Shown here: positions 1 to 6,702 of the stretch, in pieces | Layout of the letters: each line of letters starts with the position of its first letter | How positions within the stretch are numbered: position 1 is the stretch's first letter | Assembly (NCBI GenBank): GCA_043764015.1 | Contig: JAYUKY010000068.1 | Location: 1-11,932, forward strand | Direction of reading: 5' to 3' | Source: JANYGM01 sp043764015 | GTDB taxonomy: Bacteria; Bacteroidota; Bacteroidia; Cytophagales; Thermonemataceae | DNA: 11,932 nt | The notes under the pieces: generated by a model | Told to the model about the DNA's origin: nothing | The model's database searches: none | What the model saw: only the letters and a program-made list of their open reading frames with translations | Program-made: the position numbers and the translations under genes

Positions 1-67
1 ACCTTTTTCATTCCTTCTCTCCAGCTTTTCATTATAACCTTTGTCATATTAGTCTATTTTTATTATA

Positions 68-91
68 TTGTCAGAACTTTCGCCCTGACAA
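68..91 (-). terminator. Possible weak terminator hairpin after desaturase 1
   Basis: A perfect 7-bp stem (TTGTCAG / CTGACAA) with a 10-base loop lies about 20 bases past the stop of the minus-strand desaturase. No clear U-run follows on the minus strand, so it could be a processing or REP-type hairpin. The rest of positions 1-111 shows no gene. Confidence 0.3.
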
Positions 92-111
92 CAAATAATA
101 TACTTGAAAAC

Positions 112-1197
112 TTATGCTGCGACTGCAACCACAGGTTTTTTGCCTAGTTCTTTCATAAGCTTGATGTGAGAAAGTGTTGCTGTCCACATTGTAGGAGATT
201 CATTATAATCAATGCCAAACTCTTCACATTTAGCTTTTACTATCTCGCTAAGGGCAGGATAATGTACGTGGCTAATACGTGGGAACAAATGATGTTCTAT
301 TTGGTAGTTCAGCCCACCAACATACCAAGAAATAAATTTGTCATCACGAGCAAAATTAGCTGTTCCACTCAACTGGTGTACTGCCCATTCGTTTGCTATG
401 TGTACTTCTTCTGTGTGTGCCGTTTCAAATTTAGTTTCTTCTACTACGTGGGCTAGTTGGAAAACAATTGCCAAAATCAGTCCTAAAACTGCGTGCATAG
501 CCATAAAGCCTATAAACCAGTTGAGCGTTCCCACAAAATAAATAGGAATTCCTATATAAAAAACCAAATAAAGTGCCTTGCTCACCCAAAATGTAACGTG
601 GTCTAGTATCGTCATTGCAGGCATATCACTCACGACAATTTTTCTACTAAAATATTTTATATAATCAAACATAAGCATCCACGTAATAGAGCTAAGAGCA
701 TAAGCACCAAACATATAAATATACTGAAATTGATGTGCAGGTTTCCACGACTGGGAGCTACACATACGCAAAATAGGGTGTTTGTGAATGTCGTCATCAA
801 GTCCTTCAATATTGGTGTAAGTATGATGTATTACATTATGTTTAAATTTCCAGATGTATGCGTTTCCGCCCAATGCGTTTATAGAAAGTCCTACAAGGTC
901 ATTAACCCATTTTTTGCTAGAATATGAGCCGTGACAAGCATCGTGCATCACATTAAAACCTATACTTGCAGCTACCACCGCAAACAACACACAAAGCCCC
1001 AGCGCAATAGCCCAGTGCATAGGCACAATAAGCACGCTTACATACAGGGTAATAGCCATAGGAACAAGCACCAAGGTTTTGGCATAAAGTTCCCAGTTGC
1101 CTGTTTTTTTGATGTCGTTTGTGGTAAAATAATTATCAACTGATTTTTTAAGAGAATTAAAAAAGTCAGCTTTTCTGTTAAAAATTACTTTTGGCAT
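112..1197 (-). CDS. Front-end-type fatty acid (acyl-CoA/acyl-lipid) desaturase, copy 1
   Basis: This is a membrane di-iron fatty acid desaturase of 361 residues, which introduces a double bond into an acyl chain using O2 and electrons from a separate donor. All three histidine boxes are visible: HDACH at residues 85-89, HNVIHH at 120-125, and QIEHH at 299-303. The glutamine that opens the third box is the mark of front-end (delta-5/delta-6, 'linoleoyl-CoA') desaturases. No N-terminal cytochrome b5 domain is present, so the electron donor must be another protein. Hydrophobic stretches at about 40-82, 160-180 and 203-250 fit the usual paired membrane hairpins, with the boxes facing the cytoplasm. 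The first ATG gives the same N-terminus as the neighbouring paralogue, which supports the start. The gene lies 140 bases downstream of copy 2 in the same orientation. Exact substrate and regioselectivity cannot be read from the sequence. Confidence 0.93.
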   Translation of the reverse strand: MPKVIFNRKADFFNSLKKSVDNYFTTNDIKKTGNWELYAKTLVLVPMAITLYVSVLIVPMHWAIALGLCVLFAVVAASIGFNVMHDACHGSYSSKKWVNDLVGLSINALGGNAYIWKFKHNVIHHTYTNIEGLDDDIHKHPILRMCSSQSWKPAHQFQYIYMFGAYALSSITWMLMFDYIKYFSRKIVVSDMPAMTILDHVTFWVSKALYLVFYIGIPIYFVGTLNWFIGFMAMHAVLGLILAIVFQLAHVVEETKFETAHTEEVHIANEWAVHQLSGTANFARDDKFISWYVGGLNYQIEHHLFPRISHVHYPALSEIVKAKCEEFGIDYNESPTMWTATLSHIKLMKELGKKPVVAVAA

Positions 1198-1226
1198 AAA
1201 TTAAAAATTTAATAATGTTAAATTTA

Positions 1227-1271
1227 CGCAGGGTGTAAAACCCTGCGCTATTGATAATAAACCTTTCAAAT
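1227..1271. repeat. REP-like hairpin module, family A copy 1
   Basis: A perfect 8-bp stem (CGCAGGGT at 1227-1234, ACCCTGCG at 1240-1247) with a 5-base loop is followed by CTATTGATAATAAACCTTTC. That tail matches the linker of the module at 6055-6110 (CTATTAACATTAAACCCTTT), while the stem sequence is different. It sits between the two desaturase genes and may also act as a terminator or RNA-processing site for copy 2. A weaker GTGCC/GGCAC hairpin follows at 1275-1294. Confidence 0.55.
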
Positions 1272-1306
1272 CTCGTGCCTAAAAACAGTGGCACTTTCAA
1301 AATTTG

Positions 1307-1334
1307 TAATTCGTAATTGATAATTCGTAATTGA
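1307..1334. repeat. Heptamer tandem tract (4 units)
   Basis: Four consecutive 7-base units alternate TAATTCG and TAATTGA. Read on the minus strand, the tract starts a few bases after the TAG stop of desaturase copy 2. It belongs to the series of 7-bp-period tracts at 4008, 6150, 8719, 9932 and 10062. Confidence 0.7.
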
Positions 1335-1337
1335 CTA

Positions 1338-2423
1338 CTAAGCCATTACCATTTGAGGCTTTTTCCCCATTTGGTTGATAAGGCTAAAATGCGACACAAT
1401 GGCTTTCCACATTGTAGGAGATTCATTATAAGCAATGTCAAATTGGTCGCAGGCATCTTTTACAATTTTGCTAAGCGCAGGATAATGTACGTGACTAATG
1501 CGTGGGAACAAATGATGTTCTATTTGATAGTTAAGACCACCTACATACCAAGAAACAAGTTTATCTTTACGAGCAAAATTAGCCGTTCCCATCAACTGAT
1601 GTACTGCCCATTCGTTCTCAATGTGAGTTTCATCTATACCCAAAACTTCAAATTTAGTTTCTTCTACTACGTGTGCTAGTTGAAAAACAATAGCCGTAAC
1701 AATGCCTAAAACTGCGTGCATCAGCATAAAACCAACAAACCAGTTCGTTACACCAAGAAAATAAATAGGCAAAGCAACATAAAAAATGTTATACAAAATC
1801 TTACTAACCCAAAAAATAGTATGTTCTTTCGTACTCATTTTGGGCATATCACTAATATGAATTTTTCTGCTAAAATATTTGACATAGTCCAGCACAAACA
1901 TCCACGCAATAGTGCTAATGGCATAAACTACAAGTAAGTAAGTGGACTGAAAACGGTGTGCAGGTTTCCATTCTTGGCTGCTACACATACGCAAAATTGG
2001 GTGATTTGCAATGTCGTCATCAAGTCCTTCAATATTAGTATAAGTATGATGAATTACATTATGTTTGAATTTCCAGATGTAAGCATTTCCGCCCAAAGCA
2101 TTCAAAGAAAGCCCCACAAGGTCATTTACCCACGTTTTTGTAGAATAAGAGCCGTGACAAGCATCGTGCATTACGTTAAAACCAATACTTGCAGCCACCA
2201 ACGCAAACAACACACAAAGCCCCAAAGCTGGGAGTACTGCCATTGTAGGTACAAGAAGAAGCGTTATATAGATGCCAAGTGCCATAGGAACAAGTACCAA
2301 AGTTTTGGTGTAAAGTTCCCAGTTACCAGTTTTCTTTATGTTATTGGTTGTGAAGTAGTTATCTACTGATTTTTTAAGTGAATTAAAAAAGTCAGCTTTT
2401 CTATTAAAAATTACTTTTGCCAT
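1338..2423 (-). CDS. Front-end-type fatty acid desaturase, copy 2
   Basis: This 361-residue paralogue of the downstream gene is also a membrane di-iron desaturase. Its boxes are HDACH (residues 86-90), HNVIHH (121-126) and QIEHH (300-304), with the same glutamine-type third box and no cytochrome b5 domain. The first 48 residues are nearly identical to copy 1. Differences concentrate in the predicted membrane segments (about 48-66 and 159-180), the loop near 255-270 and the C-terminal tail. That pattern suggests duplication followed by change in the acyl-channel and surface regions, and hence possibly different chain length or position preference. This is inference. The upstream 288 bases are extremely AT-rich and hold a repeated motif and a long inverted repeat. 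The two copies could be co-transcribed, since no clear promoter is seen in the 140-base gap between them. Confidence 0.93.
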   Translation of the reverse strand: MAKVIFNRKADFFNSLKKSVDNYFTTNNIKKTGNWELYTKTLVLVPMALGIYITLLLVPTMAVLPALGLCVLFALVAASIGFNVMHDACHGSYSTKTWVNDLVGLSLNALGGNAYIWKFKHNVIHHTYTNIEGLDDDIANHPILRMCSSQEWKPAHRFQSTYLLVVYAISTIAWMFVLDYVKYFSRKIHISDMPKMSTKEHTIFWVSKILYNIFYVALPIYFLGVTNWFVGFMLMHAVLGIVTAIVFQLAHVVEETKFEVLGIDETHIENEWAVHQLMGTANFARKDKLVSWYVGGLNYQIEHHLFPRISHVHYPALSKIVKDACDQFDIAYNESPTMWKAIVSHFSLINQMGKKPQMVMA

Positions 2424-2454
2424 AATTTATATGATGTTTTAAAAATTTAGATAA

Positions 2455-2537
2455 TGATTTTTTAAGTTGATAATAATTTAAAGATAAATATTTAAAAATG
2501 ATTTTTTTAAGCAATATTTATTTTTGATTTTTTTAAG
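2455..2537. promoter_or_regulatory. Three copies of TGATTTTTTTAAG upstream of desaturase copy 2
   Basis: The leader region contains TGATTTTTTAAG at 2455-2466 and TGATTTTTTTAAG at 2499-2511 and 2525-2537, all in the same orientation. A further copy (TGATTTTTTAAG) occurs at 7211-7222 in the divergent intergenic region ahead of the hydratase gene. The repetition and location suggest a possible protein-binding site, but the composition is so AT-rich that chance is a real alternative. Confidence 0.3.
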
Positions 2538-2593
2538 AGAATGTTTAAAAAGAATGTTTTTATTTTAAGATTTTTATTTATTTTTTATTCAAA

Positions 2594-2653
2594 AACCACT
2601 TTTATCTATATTACAACAAGCATTTTAGCAAATGTATAAAGATAAAAGTGGTT
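2594..2653 (-). terminator. Long inverted repeat, candidate terminator of the DUF937-like gene
   Basis: A 14-bp perfect inverted repeat (AACCACTTTTATCT at 2594-2607, AGATAAAAGTGGTT at 2640-2653) encloses a 32-base loop. With a one-base bulge the pairing extends outward through the A-run and T-run on either side. On the minus strand the second arm is followed by more T residues (GTGGTTTTTG), as expected for an intrinsic terminator of the gene ending at 2712. The loop is unusually long. It holds a -7-like TACATTTG on the minus strand (2629-2636) but no matching TTG upstream of it. Confidence 0.45.
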
Positions 2654-2711
2654 TGTTTTTCAGTAATAATTTTTTATTTTTATTATTGAAATTTTATTTT
2701 TTTAAGATAAC

Positions 2712-3212
2712 TTATTTTGGTTGGTTGTCTTTGTTTCCACCAAAAAAGCTACCTATAAGCCCCCCAATATCCAATTTGTTATCACTACTAACCGCAGCTA
2801 AAATGCCTTGTAAGCTAAAGCTACTGTCTTTTTCATCATTTGTTTTATTGACAAAACTTGCCATTATTGTTGGAAGAAGTGAGTTGGCAATACCAGTTGC
2901 AGTTTGCTCATTCATACCAAATTTTGTAGCAAAATTACCTACAACGCTAGAAATCATACTATTCATAATAGGATTTCCTTGATTGTTTTGTGCATTTACA
3001 ACAATACCGTCAGCATTTTGCTGATTATTTCCTTGAAACATTTGTAGCAAATTGTTCACGTTTCCGTTAGCTACTTGCGCCTGAAGTACAGAAAAAATAG
3101 AACTTGCCACAGAAGAAACGGCTGCTTCATTGTGTTCATTAGGAACTGCTGTATTATTGACAATTTGTTCGCCAGAATGCTCTTTTACCAAATTCATTAA
3201 TTGTTCAAACAT
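2712..3212 (-). CDS. DUF937/YidB-like protein
   Basis: This 166-residue soluble-looking protein has no signal peptide or membrane segment. It opens with MFEQLMNLVKEHSGEQIV and carries a Gln/Asn-rich stretch around residues 60-80. It continues with the hydrophobic helical segment typical of DUF937 proteins (NPIMNSMISSVVGNFATKFG, then a NSLLPTIMASFVNKTND region), and a glycine-rich tail (GGLIGSFFGGNKDN). Family function is not established. The order of the conserved blocks matches proteins I know from many Bacteroidota. The gene stands alone, with a TATATTTG element upstream and a long inverted repeat downstream. Confidence 0.75.
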   Translation of the reverse strand: MFEQLMNLVKEHSGEQIVNNTAVPNEHNEAAVSSVASSIFSVLQAQVANGNVNNLLQMFQGNNQQNADGIVVNAQNNQGNPIMNSMISSVVGNFATKFGMNEQTATGIANSLLPTIMASFVNKTNDEKDSSFSLQGILAAVSSDNKLDIGGLIGSFFGGNKDNQPK

Positions 3213-3255
3213 AAAACTGTGAGTTTAATTATTAGAGATATAGTACTAAATCAGA

Positions 3256-3263
3256 CAAATATA
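3256..3263 (-). promoter_or_regulatory. -7-type promoter element for the DUF937-like gene
   Basis: The minus strand reads TATATTTG here, a full match to the Bacteroidota -7 consensus TAnnTTTG, 43 bases ahead of the start codon. No TTG is found at the usual 17-23 bases upstream, so only half of the promoter is supported. Confidence 0.35.
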
Positions 3264-3339
3264 GTGTTATCTTTTGACTTATCATAGAAAAAAGAAAAAA
3301 AATATAAATAGTGTTGTTTGAATAGATTTAAAAGTAGTT

Positions 3340-3993
3340 TTAATCTTTACAATATTTGTGCTTTACTGCCTGCAAAATGATATAAATTTGCTTCAAATCC
3401 TCCAAATCCAAACTGTCAAAAGACTTAGAAATAACATACTCAAATTTATTTTCTGCTAATTTTTCCAAAATTACAAATTTCCAATATTGTCCAATAATAT
3501 AGCCACCACGCATAATAGTGGTTTTATTTTTTTCTGTGGCTACTAATAATTCCGCCAATAATTGAATACGAGGGTCTTTATCTGGTACTGACGGTTTAAA
3601 TTCTTGAATGAAAAAATAAGGTTTTCGTGGATTTTCCGTACCTGATGCCACCATAAAATCCGTAAACCCCTTAAATTCTACACCATTTAATGTACCTGAA
3701 AGCGCAGTATCATACCAATCACTTACAGGCTCAAACACGAAATCAACAAGATTGAGAATGGGAATAATAAACTTCGCCTTTAAATTTTCCTCCATATAAA
3801 ATGCAATACGAGTTTTGTTTTTTTGAATTAAATTTTTGAAAAACAAAGTTTCTGTATCCTCTAAATTATAGGGCGTTTCAAACCAATCATCAAATTTAGC
3901 ATCATTATCAACCACTTTGATATCAACAATTTCCTCTAAATCTGAAAATTTGATGTTAGAAAAATTATAAGATTTTACTTCTTGATTTTCCAT
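3340..3993 (-). CDS. PD-(D/E)XK-nuclease-like protein
   Basis: I do not recognise a named family for this 217-residue protein, but the central part reads like a PD-(D/E)XK nuclease fold. A strand with aspartate (GFTDFMVA, D112) is followed by a strand ending in E-x-K (FFIQEFKPS, E131 and K133) and then a helix with glutamine (RIQLLAELL, Q144). These are the metal-binding and catalytic positions of the fold. The N-terminal 90 residues are acidic and have no recognised domain. There is no signal peptide or membrane segment. Similar proteins of this size are scattered in Bacteroidota and cyanobacteria, often near repeats. Here the gene lies directly beside a MITE-like element and has no partner gene such as a methylase or helicase. 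The nuclease call rests on motif spacing alone, and enzymatic activity is not shown. Confidence 0.5.
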   Translation of the reverse strand: MENQEVKSYNFSNIKFSDLEEIVDIKVVDNDAKFDDWFETPYNLEDTETLFFKNLIQKNKTRIAFYMEENLKAKFIIPILNLVDFVFEPVSDWYDTALSGTLNGVEFKGFTDFMVASGTENPRKPYFFIQEFKPSVPDKDPRIQLLAELLVATEKNKTTIMRGGYIIGQYWKFVILEKLAENKFEYVISKSFDSLDLEDLKQIYIILQAVKHKYCKD

Positions 3994-4007
3994 AGTTTAA
4001 GTAATTT

Positions 4008-4035
4008 TGAATTATGAATTTTGAATTGTGAATTG
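4008..4035. repeat. Heptamer tandem tract (4 units)
   Basis: Four back-to-back units are TGAATTA, TGAATTT, TGAATTG and TGAATTG on the plus strand. The tract lies 14 bases upstream of the nuclease-like gene's start. It is followed by the dispersed 18-bp motif at 4045-4062, an arrangement also seen beside the tract at 6150-6170. Confidence 0.75.
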
Positions 4036-4044
4036 TAAATGAAT

Positions 4045-4062
4045 ACAAAATATTGATAATCA
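4045..4062 (-). repeat. Dispersed 18-bp motif TGATTATCAATATTTTGT
   Basis: The minus strand carries TGATTATCAATATTTTGT exactly. The same sequence occurs on the plus strand at 6364-6381 (inside the SixA-like gene) and at 6678-6695 (just upstream of it), where the match extends to 19 bases. A diverged copy lies at 6127-6149. Confidence 0.6.
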
Positions 4063-4086
4063 GATAATTTATGTATTAGCAAAAAT

Positions 4087-4240
4087 CATACTACTATACA
4101 TAGTTTTTGTTTGTCGTTCCCCACGTTCCACGTGGAGTTATGATTGTTAAACCCTTTCAGGGTTTTTTAATACAGTTTTCTTTGTTTAGATAACCCCATC
4201 GTGAAACGTGGGGAAACGGACAAGCAATGTATAGTAGTAT
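4087..4240. mobile_element. MITE-like palindromic element with terminal inverted repeats and flanking direct repeats
   Basis: The element is about 154 bases long and carries no gene. Its ends are a perfect 14-bp inverted repeat (ATACTACTATACAT at 4088-4101, complement at 4227-4240). The homology continues inward for about 50 bases with small gaps, through TTCCCCACGTTCCACG on the left and its near-complement CGTGAAACGTGGGGAAAC on the right. The apex is another hairpin, AAACCCTTTCAGGGTTT at 4148-4164. The 13-base sequence TATTAGCAAAAAT occurs immediately left (4074-4086) and at the right edge (4238-4250), and looks like a target-site duplication of about 10-13 bases. The left arm also holds a small CCACG/CGTGG hairpin (4121-4135). 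The middle segment is shared with the module at 6055-6110. It may terminate transcription from the mutase gene that ends at 4270. Confidence 0.65.
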
Positions 4241-4269
4241 TAGCAAAAATTTCTTTTTTTCATAATTAT

Positions 4270-6012
4270 TTACAAACCTAAATCTTTTTTAATTTGTGTT
4301 GCTTTTTGAGATAAAACCTTTGTAACTTCGTCAAAATCTTCTTTTTTAGGTAAATCTTGGCGCAAACCAACATAAAATTTAATTTTTGGCTCTGTACCAG
4401 ACGGACGAGCCGAAATTTTGCTGCCATCTTCCGTAAAAAACTGCAAAACATTTGATTTTTCAGGGAAATCTAGTGTTTTTTGTTCTCCTGTGAGGATATT
4501 TTTTTCTGTAAGTGCTTGAAAATCTTTGATAAGCACCACTTTTGAGCCTGCAAGCGCAATAGGCGGCATATTACGGAAATCTTGCATCATTTTTTTGATG
4601 TCTTCCGCCCCAGAAATACCTTTCATTGTAACGGAAATCAATGTTTCATAATAATATCCATATTCTACATACATTTCTTTCAACATTTCGTACAAAGAAA
4701 TGCCGTTTTCAGCAGCGTAGGCGCATATTTCAGCCACAATAGCGGCAGCGGCAATACCATCTTTATCACGCACAAAATCACCAATCATAAAGCCGTAACT
4801 TTCCTCGCCACCAGCAATGAAAACCTCATTTTTTTCGTGTTGGCGTATCACTTCTGCAATGTATTTAAAGCCTGTAAGTGTGTTGTAGCACGCCACGCCC
4901 ATTTTTTTAGCCATATTATCCATCAGTTCAGTCGTAACAATAGTTTTCACTATGTACTGATTTCCTGTGATTTTTCCTGCTTTTTCCCACGCATTGAGAA
5001 GATAATATAAAATCAAACTTCCTGTCTGATTACCATTTAAAAGCACAAATTCTCCTTTTTCATTTTTTACAGCAACACCCAAACGGTCTGCATCTGGGTC
5101 TGTGGCAAGCACCAAATCTGCATTGAGTTCTTTGGCAAGTTTTAGCGCAAGTGTAAGAGCTTCTGCCTCTTCTGGGTTAGGAAAAACCACCGTAGGAAAG
5201 TTTCCGTCAGGTTTTTCTTGTTCTTTGAGCACGCTAACTTGCTCAAAACCAAGCATTTTGAGTACCTGTGGCACTTGCGTAATGCCTGCGCCGTGCAGAG
5301 GCGTATAGACAATTTTGAGATTTTTATGCTTTTTTATGATGTCTTTATTGATAGATTGCGCCAAAATTTGCGCTTGGTAAAGGCTATCAATTTCTTTTCC
5401 TATGATATGTATATTTTCCTTAACTCCTTGAAAATTAACGTCTTCTACTTTCATTTTTGCTATTTCGTCAATGACGTTTTGGTCGTGAGGTGCGACAAAT
5501 TGCGCTCCATCATCCCAATAGGCTTTGTAGCCATTATATTCACGAGGATTGTGGGAGGCAGTAACCATAACGCCACTTTTGCAACCCAAATGCCTAATAG
5601 CAAACGACAATTCTGGCGTAGGGCGCAAGCTCTCAAAAATATAAACCTCAAAACCACTCGCAGAGAACACGTCAGCCACGATATTAGCAAAAAAAACACT
5701 ATTATTGCGGCTGTCGTAGGCAATAGCTACTTTTATTTTTGTGTTATTTTCGTTGATAGGAAAGCATTTTTTGATGTAATTTGCAAGTCCTTGCGTAGCC
5801 ATTCCAACGGTATATTTGTTCATACGGTTAGAGCCAACACCCATAATGCCACGCAAACCGCCCGTTCCAAACTCCAAATCCTTATAAAATGCCTCTTTTA
5901 GTTCATTTTCTTTGTTTTCAGAGAGGAGTTTTTGTATTTCATCTTTTGTATTTTGGTCGTAATCACCTGATAACCAAGTATTTACTTTATTTTGAATATT
6001 TTGTTCTAACAT
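4270..6012 (-). CDS. Phosphoglucomutase/phosphomannomutase (alpha-D-phosphohexomutase)
   Basis: The enzyme interconverts hexose 1- and 6-phosphates through a phosphoserine intermediate, feeding nucleotide-sugar and polysaccharide synthesis in the cytoplasm. With the start chosen here it has 580 residues, normal for the long phosphoglucomutase-2/PgcA-like branch. All four active-site loops are present: TASHNP at 151-156 with catalytic Ser153, the metal site DPDADR at 305-310, the sugar loop GGEESYG at 401-407, and the phosphate loop RPSGTEPK at 536-543. The conserved GTGGLRG block is at 49-55. The frame stays open for 43 more codons upstream, but those codons run through a repeat module (6055-6110). 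The family normally begins close to the MLEQNIQNKVNTWL segment, so I place the start at 6012. The gene is monocistronic, flanked on both sides by repeat modules. Specificity for glucose or mannose phosphate is not decidable here. Confidence 0.93.
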   Translation of the reverse strand: MLEQNIQNKVNTWLSGDYDQNTKDEIQKLLSENKENELKEAFYKDLEFGTGGLRGIMGVGSNRMNKYTVGMATQGLANYIKKCFPINENNTKIKVAIAYDSRNNSVFFANIVADVFSASGFEVYIFESLRPTPELSFAIRHLGCKSGVMVTASHNPREYNGYKAYWDDGAQFVAPHDQNVIDEIAKMKVEDVNFQGVKENIHIIGKEIDSLYQAQILAQSINKDIIKKHKNLKIVYTPLHGAGITQVPQVLKMLGFEQVSVLKEQEKPDGNFPTVVFPNPEEAEALTLALKLAKELNADLVLATDPDADRLGVAVKNEKGEFVLLNGNQTGSLILYYLLNAWEKAGKITGNQYIVKTIVTTELMDNMAKKMGVACYNTLTGFKYIAEVIRQHEKNEVFIAGGEESYGFMIGDFVRDKDGIAAAAIVAEICAYAAENGISLYEMLKEMYVEYGYYYETLISVTMKGISGAEDIKKMMQDFRNMPPIALAGSKVVLIKDFQALTEKNILTGEQKTLDFPEKSNVLQFFTEDGSKISARPSGTEPKIKFYVGLRQDLPKKEDFDEVTKVLSQKATQIKKDLGL

Positions 6013-6054
6013 AATTTTCTGATAAATATTTTTGGATAATTGTATTACCACGTT

Positions 6055-6110
6055 CCGTAAGTGCGACTTACGGCTATTAACATTAAACCCTTTCAGGGTT
6101 TTTAATACAG
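6055..6110. repeat. REP-like hairpin module, family A copy 2
   Basis: A perfect stem (CCGTAAG at 6055-6061, CTTACGG at 6067-6073, loop TGCGA) is followed by a CTATTAACAT linker and a second hairpin AAACCCTTTCAGGGTTT, ending TTAATACAG. From TTAAACCC to TACAG it is identical, apart from one T, to 4147-4175 inside the MITE-like element. The linker matches 1248-1267. It lies in the leader of the mutase gene and is the source of the spurious upstream extension of that reading frame. Confidence 0.65.
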
Positions 6111-6126
6111 AATTTAAGTATAATAG

Positions 6127-6149
6127 TTTGATTATAAACATTTTGTATT
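6127..6149 (+). repeat. Diverged copy of the dispersed 18-bp motif
   Basis: TTTGATTATAAACATTTTGT followed by ATT resembles TTGATTATCAATATTTTGT with three or four changes. Like the copy at 4045-4062, it sits directly beside a heptamer tract (6150-6170), so tract and motif may travel together. Confidence 0.4.
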
Positions 6150-6170
6150 CACTTCATATTTCACACCTCA
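6150..6170 (-). repeat. Heptamer tract beginning on the SixA-like stop codon (3 units)
   Basis: On the minus strand the units are TGAGGTG, TGAAATA and TGAAGTG. The TGA of the first unit is the stop codon of the phosphatase gene (6168-6170). Two of the three units recur in the tract at 9932-9973. Confidence 0.65.
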
Positions 6171-6662
6171 AAAACCTTCTTTTGTGTCTTCATACCATAC
6201 TAATTTTCCCATTAAAAGTGCTATTTCTCCCCAACTATTAATATTTTCATAGACAACACACGCCACGCTACAAGGTGAAAAACTACCTAAATTTACCCTG
6301 CTTAACTTTTCCAAAAGATAAGAAATATAAGGATTATGCCCAACCAAAATGATGGTATTATATTGATTATCAATATTTTGTATGTAGCTTATCCAATCTT
6401 TGGTGGTGGCAATATACAAATATTTATCTTGATGTATATTCTCCACAGGAAAGCTCAAATTTGAGGCAATTATGCTTGCAGTTTCGTGTGTACGTAAGGC
6501 AGAACTTGTGCCTACAAAATCAGGAATAATGCCTTTTTCTTGCAAAATTTGCCCTATTTCGTTGGCTTTATTTATGCCATTTTGCGTTAATTTTCTATCA
6601 AAATCAGCTATTTGACTTGGGTTTTCCGCCTCTGCGTGGCGCATTAAAAGTATTTTTTTCAC
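6168..6662 (-). CDS. SixA-type histidine phosphatase
   Basis: This 164-residue member of the histidine phosphatase (RHG) superfamily has the compact size of SixA proteins. The phosphoacceptor motif MRHAEAE places Arg8 and His9 at the N-terminus. The second catalytic arginine lies in SSALRTHETA (Arg57), and the second histidine in LVGHNP (His109). SixA of E. coli removes phosphate from histidine of phosphotransfer proteins, but other members act on small metabolites, so the substrate here is open. The protein is cytoplasmic, with no signal peptide or membrane segment. The segment IQNIDNQYN (about residues 94-102) is encoded by a copy of the dispersed 18-bp repeat, yet the catalytic core is undisturbed. 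The gene follows the hydratase gene on the same strand but is separated from it by an inverted repeat. Confidence 0.85.
   Translation of the reverse strand: MKKILLMRHAEAENPSQIADFDRKLTQNGINKANEIGQILQEKGIIPDFVGTSSALRTHETASIIASNLSFPVENIHQDKYLYIATTKDWISYIQNIDNQYNTIILVGHNPYISYLLEKLSRVNLGSFSPCSVACVVYENINSWGEIALLMGKLVWYEDTKEGF
6363..6381 (+). repeat. Dispersed 19-bp motif inside the SixA-like gene
   Basis: TTGATTATCAATATTTTGT occurs within the coding sequence and recurs exactly 314 bases away at 6677-6695. It encodes part of IQNIDNQ in the phosphatase. Confidence 0.6.
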
Positions 6663-6676
6663 CGAAATTTAAAGAT

Positions 6677-6695
6677 TTGATTATCAATATTTTGT
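6677..6695 (+). repeat. Dispersed 19-bp motif upstream of the SixA-like gene
   Basis: An exact second copy of TTGATTATCAATATTTTGT lies 15 bases upstream of the phosphatase start codon, in its leader or promoter region. Confidence 0.6.
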
Positions 6696-6702
6696 GTTCC
6701 TA

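Noticed and set aside
1353..2369. Plus-strand open frames opposite desaturase copy 2
   Set aside because: They mirror the frames opposite copy 1 and arise from the codon composition of the duplicated minus-strand genes.
4087..4240. Retron or other structured defence RNA
   Set aside because: The fold would suit a long hairpin RNA, but no reverse transcriptase or effector gene is adjacent. Terminal repeats and flanking duplications favour a transposable element.
5218..5901. Long plus-strand open frame (227 codons) opposite the mutase gene
   Set aside because: It is a shadow of a fully conserved phosphohexomutase on the other strand, and its translation has no domain character.
6021..6040. Plus-strand TATTTTTG promoter-like element at 6027-6034
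   Set aside because: No plus-strand gene follows it; AT-rich DNA yields such matches by chance.
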